This document shows, in pieces, positions 7,217 through 16,566 of a DNA stretch of 64,000 nucleotides. The notes beneath the pieces were generated by a model, which was given only the letters and a program-made list of their open reading frames with translations, had not been told where the DNA came from and did no database searches. Position 1 is the first letter of the stretch; every line of letters begins with the position of its first letter. Source of the stretch: Peptoniphilus_A olsenii (GTDB lineage Bacteria; Bacillota; Clostridia; Tissierellales; Peptoniphilaceae); NCBI RefSeq assembly GCF_040545475.1, contig NZ_JBEPMA010000002.1:62001-126000 (forward strand), in the 5' to 3' direction. Both the position numbers and the translations under genes were made by a program.

Positions 7217-8758
7217 TCAGTTTTCTAAAATTTCTATGGCACATTTTAATCCATCGAGTGCAGAAGATATAATTCCACCTGAATACCCTGCACCTTCACC
7301 TATGGGATATAAATTATTAAATACTAAGCTCTTGTAGTCTTTTCTATTTATTCTAACTGGTGAAGATGTTCTTGTTTCAACACCTGTAAGTATTGCATCA
7401 TCATTTGCAAAACCTTTAACTCTTTTATCCATATATCTTAGTGCCGATTTAACCTCATCATTTATGGAGTCTGGATATATTTCATTTAAGTCTGCAAAAA
7501 CATATCCTGGTTCAAAAGTAGGTTTTACTTTACCCAGTTTTGTCGTCTTTCTTCCACCTAAATAATCTACAACCCTTTGCACCGGTGCGAGACCTTCTCC
7601 CCCTCCAAGTTCATAGGCTCTTTCTTCTACAAGTTCTTGAAAATACATGCCATCAAGATTGCCATTGCCAAATATTTGTTTATCAACAGTAGCTACAACA
7701 GCAGAATTGGAATTAATACCATCACGAGCATGATAACTCATTCCATTTACGCATAACTTTTTGGCCCTTGAACTCGAGTTGACTACATAACCTCCTGGAC
7801 ACATACAAAAAGTATATACAGAATGATTTTTACTCTTATCAGAATAATTCAATTGGTATGTCGCAGCAGGAAGTTTATCAGAGATAAAACCATATTGTGC
7901 TTTTTCTATATCTTCTCTTAAATGCTCAATTCTAAAACCTACTGCAAAAGGCTTTTGACTGATTAAACTATAACTATCTAATGTCACAAAAGTATCTCTT
8001 GACGAATTGCCAATTGCCAAAATATATTTATCAGCAGAATACTTAGCTTTATTAGTAATTATAGATTTAATTTGCTCATTTTCTATCTCAAAATCAACAA
8101 ATTTTTCTTCAAAATTATATATTGCACCAAGACTTTCCATCTCTTCTCTCATATTAATTAATATTTCTCGCAGCACATCAGTTCCTATATGAGGTTTTTG
8201 TTCGTATAAAATTTCCTCATCAGCACCATGTTCAACTAAAATATCAAATATAAGAGACGATCTAGTATCTTTAGAGCGAGAAGTGAGTTTCCCGTCAGAG
8301 AATGTGCCTGCTCCTCCTTCTCCAAACTGTATATTTGAATTTTCTAAAATTTTTCCAGTTTTTTGAAGTTCGTCAATATCCTTAATTCTCTCTTCTACTT
8401 TTTTACCTCTTTCGATTATAGTAACTTTAACTCCATGCTTTGTGAGTACATAGCCGCAAAATAAGCCAGCAGGACCCGCCCCCACTATTACAACATTATT
8501 TATATTATTTTTATTTGCAATATCAATCTTATCTTCTTCAAAAATTGCAATATTATTTTTTAATTTTTTAAAAATTTTAGCTGGTACATTTACATCAATT
8601 AAAACTTGATAAACAAAAAAAATGTCTTTTCTTGCATCAATAGATTTTTTATATATTTTATAGTCAAAGTCATCTTTTTCAATTAAATTAGAAATTTTTC
8701 TTTTGAACTCTTTCTCATCAGCATCAAAAGGTATTTTAATATTACGTAAAATTATCAT
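7217..8758 (-). CDS. FAD-dependent oxidoreductase (COG2509-type)
   Basis: Flavoprotein with an N-terminal extension of about 85 residues, then a Rossmann dinucleotide-binding motif VVIVGAGPAGLFCGYVL followed by the acidic end IIERG, and further family blocks FGEGGAGTFSDGKLTSR, FCMCPGGYVV and a C-terminal PIGEGAGYSGGI. This is the pattern of the widespread FAD-dependent dehydrogenase group whose substrate is unknown. The frame extends to 8827, but GGTGA lies six bases before the ATG at 8758 and the extra residues would be an unlikely hydrophobic stretch; I take 513 residues. Confidence 0.85.
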   Translation of the reverse strand: MIILRNIKIPFDADEKEFKRKISNLIEKDDFDYKIYKKSIDARKDIFFVYQVLIDVNVPAKIFKKLKNNIAIFEEDKIDIANKNNINNVVIVGAGPAGLFCGYVLTKHGVKVTIIERGKKVEERIKDIDELQKTGKILENSNIQFGEGGAGTFSDGKLTSRSKDTRSSLIFDILVEHGADEEILYEQKPHIGTDVLREILINMREEMESLGAIYNFEEKFVDFEIENEQIKSIITNKAKYSADKYILAIGNSSRDTFVTLDSYSLISQKPFAVGFRIEHLREDIEKAQYGFISDKLPAATYQLNYSDKSKNHSVYTFCMCPGGYVVNSSSRAKKLCVNGMSYHARDGINSNSAVVATVDKQIFGNGNLDGMYFQELVEERAYELGGGEGLAPVQRVVDYLGGRKTTKLGKVKPTFEPGYVFADLNEIYPDSINDEVKSALRYMDKRVKGFANDDAILTGVETRTSSPVRINRKDYKSLVFNNLYPIGEGAGYSGGIISSALDGLKCAIEILEN

Positions 8759-8804
8759 TTTATTCACCACAATAATTATAACATTAAAGTTAATAATAAT
8801 TAAT

Positions 8805-8838
8805 AAAACCTCGTTTATATATGTCAAAACGAGGTTTT
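8805..8838 (-). terminator. Terminator after the secreted-protein operon (usable on both strands)
   Basis: AAAACCTCGTTT and AAAACGAGGTTTT arms form a symmetrical hairpin with A-rich and T-rich flanks. It stands downstream of the 8901-9985 pair and upstream of the FAD gene, isolating the two. Confidence 0.8.
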
Positions 8839-8900
8839 AATATTAATATATTATCCCAAATTAATTTATAAGATATAGCCTAATCTAGTTAATTTCGTAT

Positions 8901-9536
8901 TTAATTATTATACACTGTTCCATTCCCTACTAATCTTTTATTAGTATCATTGTAACTTCCATCATTAAAAATTCTCACAGATGCTTTTTTACTTGTATTC
9001 CACCCAGATCCAAAAGTAGAAGTCTGAGATGAATTGATTGGAAAACTTACAGTTCTGCTTTTAAAATAACCTTGAGACAATGTGATTCCGTAAGTACTTC
9101 CATAGTCTCCATTTACAACTCTTCCATCTGCATCCTTATATAACTTAGACGTAGAATATACGCTCAAAGTCGAAGAATTAATATAGAAATCCGAACTTTG
9201 AATAGATAACCTTATATCAAAAGAAAAATTTTTCGCAGAACTACTTCTCAATGCCATTCTATTTCCCGAGCTTGAATTTTCGATAATAAAGTACTCCTTA
9301 GTAACAGGATTTATATAATTTTCTTTACCAGGTTGAATAATAATATCTTTTGGTACTGAATCGTATGAAATTTCTGTTTTCTCTATGTCAAAATTTTTTT
9401 CTTTCAATAAATTTTGAATAAATAAATCTTCGTCTCTAACTTTTAATTCATTATCTATCGAACCAGCTAAAGCTATATTTGGAATCAACAATGTAAATAT
9501 AGCTACAATAATCAAAAAACTTCTTGAACCTTTCAT
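8901..9536 (-). CDS. Secreted protein of unknown function
   Basis: 211 residues with a clear signal peptide: MKGSRS, a hydrophobic core (FLIIVAIFTLLIPNIA) and a likely cleavage after ALA near residue 24. The mature part is serine/tyrosine/asparagine-rich with alternating hydrophobic residues, suggesting beta structure, and has no cysteine. I do not recognise a family. Its start overlaps the stop of the upstream membrane protein by four bases (ATGA), so the two are translationally coupled. Confidence 0.65.
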   Translation of the reverse strand: MKGSRSFLIIVAIFTLLIPNIALAGSIDNELKVRDEDLFIQNLLKEKNFDIEKTEISYDSVPKDIIIQPGKENYINPVTKEYFIIENSSSGNRMALRSSSAKNFSFDIRLSIQSSDFYINSSTLSVYSTSKLYKDADGRVVNGDYGSTYGITLSQGYFKSRTVSFPINSSQTSTFGSGWNTSKKASVRIFNDGSYNDTNKRLVGNGTVYNN

Positions 9537-9985
9537 TTTAACCTCCTTTTCTTTAAATTAATTAGAGAATATATAATAGCTGGTAAAAATGCCCTTAAAA
9601 ATATAAAGTCTATATCAAAAACACCTATTTCAATAATCCTAGAAAAAAAAGAGTAAATAAGTGAAATAACAAAAAACAATAAAAAAATTTCAATAATATT
9701 AATTTCTTTATTAAAATCCCAATAGAATACAAAAGGAACCAACGGAACAAATATGAATAAAGAAATAAATAATTTTATTAAAATATTTGTATTATATCTT
9801 TGAAAATCTTGAATATAAGTTTTTATAGTTGAAAAAAATTTTATATTTATACCCGTTATATTTTTATTGAAATTATATGTATGAAAGCCTTGTAATAATA
9901 TTTTAAATATAATTAATATAATTATATAAATAATGCTCAAACATACTAATTTTCGTATATTTTTATTATTAGAAATTGTTAACAT
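9533..9985 (-). CDS. Four-helix membrane protein of unknown function
   Basis: 150 residues with about four membrane helices (near 12-32, 66-85, 95-114 and 125-142) and a lysine/arginine-rich C-terminus (NLKKRRLK), which suggests a cytoplasmic tail. No family recognised. It is the first gene of a two-gene operon with the secreted protein at 8901-9536, has its own promoter at 10031-10059, and could serve as processing, anchoring or protective partner of that protein. Confidence 0.6.
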   Translation of the reverse strand: MLTISNNKNIRKLVCLSIIYIIILIIFKILLQGFHTYNFNKNITGINIKFFSTIKTYIQDFQRYNTNILIKLFISLFIFVPLVPFVFYWDFNKEINIIEIFLLFFVISLIYSFFSRIIEIGVFDIDFIFLRAFLPAIIYSLINLKKRRLK

Positions 9986-10030
9986 ATTATTCTCCTTGAA
10001 AAATTTTAGATATATTAATAATTTAACTTA

Positions 10031-10059
10031 CATATATCAAATAATGATTACAATGTCAA
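10031..10059 (-). promoter_or_regulatory. Promoter of the membrane/secreted protein pair
   Basis: Minus-strand TTGACA (10054-10059) and TATATG (10031-10036) with 17 bases between them, about 45 bases before the ATG at 9985. Confidence 0.6.
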
Positions 10060-10142
10060 TACCTTTTCTAATAAATTTTTAATGATTTTTATAGTTTCTT
10101 TCTAAGTTACAATAATAAGTTTTCTATTTACACTAAAATTAA

Positions 10143-10190
10143 AAAACCTAAAACCTCAGTAATAATCAACTGAAATCTTAGGTTTTATTT
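10143..10190 (-). terminator. Terminator after metQ
   Basis: On the minus strand AAAACCTAAGATTTCAGT and ACTGAGGTTTTAGGTTTT pair nearly perfectly and are followed by T residues, just past the metQ stop. Confidence 0.8.
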
Positions 10191-10200
10191 TTTATTAATT

Positions 10201-11031
10201 TTAGAATGCTGGTATTACTGCACCTTTAAATTCTTCATCTATATATTTTCTGGCTGCTTCTGAATTTAATACTTCAACAAATTTTTCAAATTTTTCTTTA
10301 TTTTCATCTTCTTTTCTAATTGTTATAAGATTTGCATATGGCGAATCTTTTTCTTCTAAAAATATTGAATCTTTTATTGGATCAAGCCCTGCTCCTATTG
10401 CATAATTAGAATTTATAACTGCTCCTTGAGCATCTTCATATACTTTTGCAATTGAAGGCGCATCCATTGCTGTAATTTTTAAATTTTTTGGATTTTCTTT
10501 TATATCTTTTTCTGTAGCTTTTAAGTTTGTATTGTCATTTAATTTAATAAGCCCTGCTTTTTCTAAAAGTATTAGTGCTCTGGCTCCATTTGAAGGATCA
10601 TTTGGAATTATTATCTCTGACCCATCTTCTATATCTTGTGGATTTTTGAAATCTTTAGAATACAATGCTATTGGCTCTAAGTGAACTGAAGCTATATTTA
10701 ATAAATCATCAATTCCTCTTTCTTCTGTAAATTCTTCAAAATATGGTTTGTGTTGAAAGTAGTTTGCATCTAAATCACCAGATTCAAGTTGTAAATTTGG
10801 TTGAACGTAATCATCAAAGTTTACTACTTCTATTTCTAATCCCGCTTTTTCAAATTCATTTTTTAGTCCTTCTATTATCTCTCCATGTGGAGTAGGAGAA
10901 ACACCCACCACTATTTTATTATCTTCAATAGAGCTTTTTGAGCTATTGCTTTCATTGGTTTTTTTGTCACTCCCACAAGCTGTCAATATCAATGCTAATG
11001 CTAAACTAAATGCTAAAATTATTTTTTTCAT
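10201..11031 (-). CDS. metQ: Methionine ABC transporter substrate-binding lipoprotein
   Basis: Cell-surface receptor that delivers methionine to the MetNI transporter. The start is placed at 11031 because GGAGG precedes that ATG; the product has 276 residues. It begins with a lipoprotein signal ending LILTAC, with Cys19 as the lipidation site. Family blocks include VGVSPTPHGEI, NYFQHKPYFEEF and IIIPNDPSNGARAL, all typical of the NlpA/MetQ family. It is last in the metN-metI-metQ operon, 12 bases after metI, under the T-box leader. Confidence 0.95.
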   Translation of the reverse strand: MKKIILAFSLALALILTACGSDKKTNESNSSKSSIEDNKIVVGVSPTPHGEIIEGLKNEFEKAGLEIEVVNFDDYVQPNLQLESGDLDANYFQHKPYFEEFTEERGIDDLLNIASVHLEPIALYSKDFKNPQDIEDGSEIIIPNDPSNGARALILLEKAGLIKLNDNTNLKATEKDIKENPKNLKITAMDAPSIAKVYEDAQGAVINSNYAIGAGLDPIKDSIFLEEKDSPYANLITIRKEDENKEKFEKFVEVLNSEAARKYIDEEFKGAVIPAF

Positions 11032-11042
11032 TTTTTCCTCCA

Positions 11043-11693
11043 TCATCTTTTGTCTATTTTTTCTGATAATTCATTTCCTATCAATTGCACTATTTGAACT
11101 AGCACAATTATAACTACTACTGCTGCCCAAAGTATTTTTAATTCATTTCTCTGATATCCATATCTATTGGCTACATCTCCTAATCCTCCACCTCCCATCA
11201 CTCCAGCCATCGCTGAATATCCTATTACATTTATTATTGTCATTGTAATTCCATTTACTATCATCGGCATAGCCTCTGGTATTAATACTTTAAATATTAT
11301 CTCTCTTTTAGTAGAGCCCATTGACTTTGCCGCCTCTATAATTCCACTTTCAATTTGAATAAAATAACCTTCCATAAGCCTTGCTACAAATGGTGCGGCT
11401 GAGAGTGAAAGTGGTATTATCATTGCCGCAGTACCATAGGCTTTACCTACTATAACTCGAGATAATGGAAATACTACAATCATCAAAATTACAAAGGGAA
11501 ATGATCTCAATATATTTATTACTGCATCTAATATTTTATAAAATTTCTGGGATTCTGAAATTCCTCCTGGCCTAGTATTATTTAATATAATTCCCAAGGG
11601 TATACCTATGATTAATGCAATTAAAGTTGACAAAAAAACCATGATTAAAGTTTCGGGGATTGCCGGTAAAATTATATCCTTTATATTATCCAT
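11043..11693 (-). CDS. metI: Methionine ABC transporter permease
   Basis: Five-helix inner-membrane permease of the MetNIQ importer. The 216-residue product shows the family's N-terminal LPAIPETLIMVFLS and the cytoplasmic coupling loop EAAKSMGSTKREIIFKVLIPEAMP that contacts MetN. It starts one base after the metN stop, which suggests coupled translation. Confidence 0.95.
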   Translation of the reverse strand: MDNIKDIILPAIPETLIMVFLSTLIALIIGIPLGIILNNTRPGGISESQKFYKILDAVINILRSFPFVILMIVVFPLSRVIVGKAYGTAAMIIPLSLSAAPFVARLMEGYFIQIESGIIEAAKSMGSTKREIIFKVLIPEAMPMIVNGITMTIINVIGYSAMAGVMGGGGLGDVANRYGYQRNELKILWAAVVVIIVLVQIVQLIGNELSEKIDKR

Positions 11694-12698
11694 TTAGAGC
11701 ACCTCCACATTTACATTTTCGTTTTTTAAAAATTCTATAGCCTTTTTTCGCTCTTCGATATCACCTAATATTTCTACTGTCAAATAGCCCACACTTGAAT
11801 AATTTATTTTATTTATATTCCCTGACAAAATAGAAAAATCTATATCAAATTTTTTCACACATTGCGACAGTATTGGCCTATTATAATTTTCATCTCCATA
11901 AGAAAGTCTTAAAACTTCACCCTTATATTCTTTAGAATTTAAATATCCTTTGTCTGTCTCGTCTTGCAGATTTCTAATAAAACTTCTAGTGACTTCTGTT
12001 TTTGGATTTTTAAATAACTCTTTTGTGGTATTTTCTTCAATTATTTTACCAGCTTGCATTACTGCAACTCTGTCGCATATTTCTTTTGCAACTTCCATTT
12101 GATGAGTTATCATAATTATTGTTGTATTATAATTTTTGACTACTTGTCTTAAAAGTTTTAGCACAGAATCTGTATTTGCAGGGTCAAGTGCCGAAGTAGA
12201 TTCGTCTGATAATAGTATACTTGGATTAGTAGCTATGGCTCTTGCTATTGCCACTCTTTGTTTTTGTCCACCTGATAGTTCGCTTGGATAGGAGTTCTTT
12301 TTTTCCTTTAAATCTATAAAATCCAAAAGTTCACAAATACGCTTTTCGATTTCCAATTTATTTACCTTTGATATTTCCAAAGGATAAGCTATATTTTCTG
12401 CTACAGTCTTTTGCATAAAAAGATTAAATGATTGAAATATCATTCCTATATCTTTTCTTCTCTCGTTTAAACTTTTTTCGTTTAAATCTAAAATATTTTC
12501 ACCATTTATTATGATATCGCCGCTCGTGGGTTCTTCTAATCTATTTATACATCGCACTAGAGTTGACTTTCCAGCACCTGATAGTCCTATAACTCCATAA
12601 ATTTCTCCCTTATCAACTTTAAAACTCACATCATCTATTGCTCTAAACTTTTTATTATTTGAGCTAAACTCTTTCACCAAATTTTTTACTTCAATCAT
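11694..12698 (-). CDS. metN: Methionine ABC transporter ATP-binding protein
   Basis: ATPase that drives methionine import. Motifs are Walker A GLSGAGKST (about 38-46), signature LSGGQKQR, Walker B ILLSDEST and the switch histidine in MITHQM. The C-terminal 80 residues form the NIL/ACT-like domain that senses internal methionine in this family (segment from about LRLSYGDEN to the end). Its 334 residues are normal. It is first in the operon, with GGTGA before the ATG and a T-box directly upstream. Confidence 0.96.
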   Translation of the reverse strand: MIEVKNLVKEFSSNNKKFRAIDDVSFKVDKGEIYGVIGLSGAGKSTLVRCINRLEEPTSGDIIINGENILDLNEKSLNERRKDIGMIFQSFNLFMQKTVAENIAYPLEISKVNKLEIEKRICELLDFIDLKEKKNSYPSELSGGQKQRVAIARAIATNPSILLSDESTSALDPANTDSVLKLLRQVVKNYNTTIIMITHQMEVAKEICDRVAVMQAGKIIEENTTKELFKNPKTEVTRSFIRNLQDETDKGYLNSKEYKGEVLRLSYGDENYNRPILSQCVKKFDIDFSILSGNINKINYSSVGYLTVEILGDIEERKKAIEFLKNENVNVEVL

Positions 12699-12713
12699 CT
12701 AATCACCTTTATA

Positions 12714-12960
12714 TAAAAAAAGAGCCTTCATCCTAAAAAGGACGAAAGCTCGTGTTACCACCTTTATTTATTATCTTCCTCACGAAAGATAAACTCTTCG
12801 AGTACCATCATACTCTATTGCTATAACGGGCAAACCCGTAGACATCTAAATATCGACATCTCCTTGGAAAAGGCCATGTTCTCTAAAAACCGATCCACTT
12901 CTTACACCACAACGAAGCTCTCTTAAGTCACAATTTTTAGGTACTCTTCTTTTCAAAAAG
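12714..12960 (-). promoter_or_regulatory. T-box riboswitch controlling metNIQ (probably methionine)
   Basis: The minus strand carries the T-box sequence AGGTGGTAACACGAG (about 12749-12763), which can pair in an antiterminator, followed by a terminator hairpin (GAGCTTTCGTCC...GGATGAAGGCTC then seven T). Upstream lies a long stem I with the AGAGAGCT base. An ATG at 12875-12877, within GAACATGGCC, is a plausible methionine specifier codon, consistent with the genes controlled. Uncharged tRNA would stabilise antitermination and raise methionine import. Confidence 0.9.
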
Positions 12961-12987
12961 TTTAAATAATTTTTTAAATTACATTTA

Positions 12988-13015
12988 ATTATACTAAAAA
13001 AGTGTTTTTTGTCAA
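12988..13015 (-). promoter_or_regulatory. Promoter of the metNIQ T-box transcript
   Basis: Minus-strand TTGACA (13010-13015) and TATAAT (12988-12993) separated by 16 bases, just upstream of the T-box stem I and just after the brnQ stop. Confidence 0.85.
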
Positions 13016-13022
13016 TACCTTT

Positions 13023-14321
13023 TTACTTTTTTCTTACTTTTGCAATCACAATAGCTATTACAAGACCAACAAGTGTTGGCACAACCCAGCCAAGTCCAAA
13101 CTCTTTTAGTGGCATATTTTCTAAAAATGAAGCTAGTCCTTGTAATAATTCTTTATCTAAAAGCACATATAAAAAACCAAATACAAGTGATATAATAGCT
13201 GGAATTTGAAAAATTAAATTGTCTTTTATTCTGTCAGAAAATAAACCTATTATTACAATAGTTATAGCACATGGATATAGTGTTTCAAGTATTGGAGCCG
13301 AAATAGAAATAATTTGAGAAACTCCAAGCATAGATATCAAAGCTGATACAACAGATCCAATTATTACAAAAGCAGAATAATAATTTTCTTTGTGAATTAA
13401 ATCTGAAAAGAAATTTGCTGTAGCAGATATTAATCCTATGGCGGTTGTTAGACACGCAAGTGCTGTGATAATTGCCAAAATATAAACTCCTACTCCGCCC
13501 ATTACTCTATTAGTGATATCTACCAAAAGTTCAGTAGTATCTACATTCATATCGTAGATACCAAGTCCAGTTACCTGTGCTCCAAGATAAACAAGACCAC
13601 CATATATTAATGCCAAACAAATAGCAGCTATCACTCCAGAAATTATTGTAGCTCTGATTTCAATTTTTTTGGACGAATAATTCATAGCCTTAACTGCATT
13701 TATTACCACCAAAGAAAACATACATCCCGCTATGGCATCCATTGTTTGATATCCATCCTTTATACCACGTTCAAGAACATTTTCTATCATTGAAGTATTT
13801 GAAACTTCTCCAATTGGATTTATTATTCCATTGGTAATCAAAACAGCTATACAAATTAAAAGTGCTGGTGTCAAAAATTTACCGACTATGTCCACAACTT
13901 TTGACGGTTTTATTGTTAAGACTGTAACCAAAACAAAAAATAATGCCGAGAATAAATATCTATTAAAGCTTTCTCCAAAAATAGGCATAATTGCAATTTC
14001 GTAAGTTGTGGCAGCAGTTCTTGGAGTCGCCAAAAATGGTCCAATACAAAGAATAATTGCAGTAGAAATAATAATAGCAAACACCTTGTTTACTCGTGAT
14101 GCCAAAACATTTAAACTACCATCGTACTTAGAAAGAGCAATAATTGCCAAAAGACCTAAGCCCGCATCTGCAATTGAAAAGCCAATAAAAGCAGTGCTCC
14201 ATTTTGCGCCAGAAATTAATCCAAGAAATGGCGGAAAAATTAAGTTTCCAGCTCCAAAAAACATTGCAAATAATGCAAATCCAATGACAAACAGGTCTTT
14301 CTTTTTGATTTCTGTATTCAT
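13023..14321 (-). CDS. brnQ: Branched-chain amino acid transport system II carrier protein
   Basis: Sodium-coupled importer of leucine, isoleucine and valine (LIVCS family). The 432-residue protein is hydrophobic throughout with about 12 membrane helices and has the family's N-terminal ALFAMFFGAGNLIFPPFLG and downstream GPFLATPRTAATTYE blocks. An AGGAGGAAAGT site precedes the ATG. It ends a few bases before the metNIQ promoter, so termination and initiation zones nearly overlap. Confidence 0.95.
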   Translation of the reverse strand: MNTEIKKKDLFVIGFALFAMFFGAGNLIFPPFLGLISGAKWSTAFIGFSIADAGLGLLAIIALSKYDGSLNVLASRVNKVFAIIISTAIILCIGPFLATPRTAATTYEIAIMPIFGESFNRYLFSALFFVLVTVLTIKPSKVVDIVGKFLTPALLICIAVLITNGIINPIGEVSNTSMIENVLERGIKDGYQTMDAIAGCMFSLVVINAVKAMNYSSKKIEIRATIISGVIAAICLALIYGGLVYLGAQVTGLGIYDMNVDTTELLVDITNRVMGGVGVYILAIITALACLTTAIGLISATANFFSDLIHKENYYSAFVIIGSVVSALISMLGVSQIISISAPILETLYPCAITIVIIGLFSDRIKDNLIFQIPAIISLVFGFLYVLLDKELLQGLASFLENMPLKEFGLGWVVPTLVGLVIAIVIAKVRKK

Positions 14322-14476
14322 ACTTTCCTCCTATTTTTTATATTTTTACTATTCTACCACAAAAAAGACTACTTTTGTCTAAATTTTTGTATTTTTTGAG
14401 AATCTTTTTTATGTTAGCTTGATATAAAATTACCAATTTGATAATATCTATTTAAATTTATAAACTAGGAGATATT

Positions 14477-15754
14477 ATGGATTATATAGAATCAATTAAT
14501 TGGTTAGAAAATAGACCCGTTCCAATGGGAGATTTCACTACAAATAATATTAAAAAACTTTTAGAAAGATTACAAAATCCTCAAAATCATGCAAAGACTA
14601 TTCATATAACAGGCACTAACGGAAAAGGATCTGTGGCAAGTTTTCTTTCAAATGCACTTGTTGAAAATAACTATAAAGTTGGCAAATTCACTTCCCCTTA
14701 TTTGTTGGATATACGAGAGTCCATACAAATTAATGGCGAGTTTATACCTAAAGAAAGTTTTGTAAAAAATTTAGAAATAATAAGACGAGAAACTGATATT
14801 TTAGATAAGGAAAACATAATTGTCAGCTCCTTTGAAATTTTAACATCAATTGCATATCTATACTTCAAAGAACAAAACGCAGACTTCAATGTCATAGAGG
14901 TTGGCATGGGTGGAAGAGTTGATGCTACAAATGTAGAAGATGAAAACATCTCTGTTTTCTGTCATATTTCAATGGATCATATGGGTGTATTGGGTTCCAC
15001 ACTCAAAGAAATTGCCTACCAAAAAGGTGGCTTGATTCGAAAAAATAGTTTTGCTTTTTCTTACCCACAAGATAAAGAGGCAAAAGAAGAATTAATTAGA
15101 ATATCTACCGAAAATAACACATCTTTTATAGATTTTAAATTTGAAGAAGTTGAAATAATTAAATCAAATAATGAGGAAACTATATTTAATTTTAGAAATT
15201 TCAAAAATGTAAAGACATCTTTAGTTGGTGAATATCAAGCATATAATGCTTCCCTTGCACTCATCGTACTTGAACATCTCAAAAAAAATTATAATTTGAA
15301 TGACGAAAAAATAAAAATTGGAATTTCTGAATCTCAAAACATTGGAAGATTAGAGCTTATCTCTAAATATCCCTTAATTTTAATTGATGGCTCTCACAAT
15401 GAAGCTTCGATTAATATGTTAGTAAAAAATATAAACAAATTCTCTTACGACAAACTAATTCTAGGTTTTTCAGTTTTAAAAGACAAAAACCATGACAAAA
15501 TTTTATCTAAAGTAGAAAAATTGGCCAATACAATTGTATTGACAGAAATTGATAACGAAAGATACACACCACTTAAAGATTTAAAAGAAGAATTTGAACA
15601 AATCACAGATAAAGAAATCTATGCAATAAAAGATAGAAAAAAAGCTGTAGAAAAAACTATAGAACTTGCCGCTGCTAATGACTTAATACTTTGGTGCGGA
15701 TCACTATATTTAATTAAAGACATTCGAAAAATAATTTTAGAAATTTTAAAATAA
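14477..15754 (+). CDS. folC: Bifunctional folylpolyglutamate synthase/dihydrofolate synthase
   Basis: Mur-ligase-family ATP-dependent enzyme that adds glutamates to folates. The 425-residue product has the N-terminal INWLENRPVPMGDF, the P-loop HITGTNGKGSVASFLS (about 40-55), FTSPYLLDIRESIQING, and VIEVGMGGRVDATN, with the C-terminal LIDGSHNEASI. An AGGAG site precedes the ATG. It is monocistronic and is followed by a hairpin that also forms the edge of an IS relic. Confidence 0.95.
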   Translation: MDYIESINWLENRPVPMGDFTTNNIKKLLERLQNPQNHAKTIHITGTNGKGSVASFLSNALVENNYKVGKFTSPYLLDIRESIQINGEFIPKESFVKNLEIIRRETDILDKENIIVSSFEILTSIAYLYFKEQNADFNVIEVGMGGRVDATNVEDENISVFCHISMDHMGVLGSTLKEIAYQKGGLIRKNSFAFSYPQDKEAKEELIRISTENNTSFIDFKFEEVEIIKSNNEETIFNFRNFKNVKTSLVGEYQAYNASLALIVLEHLKKNYNLNDEKIKIGISESQNIGRLELISKYPLILIDGSHNEASINMLVKNINKFSYDKLILGFSVLKDKNHDKILSKVEKLANTIVLTEIDNERYTPLKDLKEEFEQITDKEIYAIKDRKKAVEKTIELAAANDLILWCGSLYLIKDIRKIILEILK

Positions 15755-15758
15755 ATAC

Positions 15759-15811
15759 AAAAAAGGTGATGTTGCAGAATAGATGATTCTACTCTGCAAC
15801 ATCACCTTTTT
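15759..15811 (+). terminator. Strong hairpin after folC, coinciding with an IS end
   Basis: AAAAAGGTGATGTTGCAGA and its complement around a 13-base loop form a long stem followed by T residues, a good terminator for folC. The sequence GGTGATGTTGCAGAA also resembles the other end of the IS relic (GGGGCTGTTGCAAAA at 16585), so it may be the element's right end reused as a terminator. Confidence 0.8.
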
Positions 15812-15932
15812 ATTAAGTATTTAAGTTTAGCCATTGTGTTTTTTCTTTTTAAAATATTTTTTAGATACATTTAGTCCATTTCTCTTAAAAATGGGTGTAC
15901 TTAATAAAGCTATGCTTTTAAAAATTTTTTTC

Positions 15933-16470
15933 TTAAGCAACTTTGTATTTTATGATTTCTAAGTTATTTTTTATTATTTTTGTTTCTAATTTATTTAGGT
16001 TCAATGCTATTGCTAGAAGATTTATTTCACTTTTTATATTCGATTTTCCTTTATGTTTAAATCTTTTATATGATAAACCATCTTTTATTTTAGAAAATGC
16101 TCCTTCTGCTTGAATTGACCTATTTATTCTTTCTTCTATCCCTTCTGGTGATGTTATATTTTTCAAGGATATTTCTCTATAGTGTTGGAATGTTTCTGAG
16201 ATGTAGATTCCTTTTGTTTTCTGAGAGTCTTTGTTCCAATTAAAACACCTATATACTTTTGTTGTTATGATATATCCACTTTTCTTTTTTCTGTGTTGGT
16301 CTTTACATCTTATGAATTCTTTTCCGTCAGAGGAAATGTATTTGTCTTGTTTTTCATCATATATTAGGTTATTTCTAAATTCCATTTCTTTTTTGTATTT
16401 TCTTGTTTTCGATTTTTCATAGTTTGATGGTTTGATATACGAGTCTAAGCCTTTTTCTGTGTAAATGATA
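15933..16470 (-). pseudogene. Truncated IS1182-type transposase, C-terminal part
   Basis: The reading frame, open from about 16470, gives IIYTEKGLDSYIKPSNYEK and then a 150-residue stretch from the ATG at 16385. The QAEGAFSKIKDGLSYKRFKH segment is the conserved DDE-domain C-terminus of IS1182-type transposases, and IKSEINLLAIALNLNKL follows as usual. The N-terminal DNA-binding part and the first catalytic residues are absent, so the gene is dead. Confidence 0.8.
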
Positions 16471-16477
16471 ATCTAAA

Positions 16478-16523
16478 AGTGGTCCATTAATCAACAAAAC
16501 ACCGTTGAAAAATGGTCCACTTG
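16478..16523. repeat. Inverted repeat with AAGTGGTCCATT arms
   Basis: AAGTGGTCCATT at the left and AATGGTCCACTT at the right form an inverted repeat with one mismatch, extended inside by ATCAAC/GTTGA. It lies within the IS relic, directly beside the truncated transposase, and may mark a deletion or a nested insertion. Confidence 0.55.
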
Positions 16524-16526
16524 TTT

Positions 16527-16566
16527 TAAAATCATGACCGCCCGTTTGACGGGCGGTCATGATTTT
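16527..16566. repeat. GC-rich perfect palindrome at the IS end
   Basis: Arms AAAATCATGACCGCCCGT and ACGGGCGGTCATGATTTT are perfectly complementary around TTG, 18 base pairs in all, and the core is far more GC-rich than the surroundings. It resembles a terminator and could shield the element from outside transcription, but it could also belong to its transposition ends. Confidence 0.7.
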
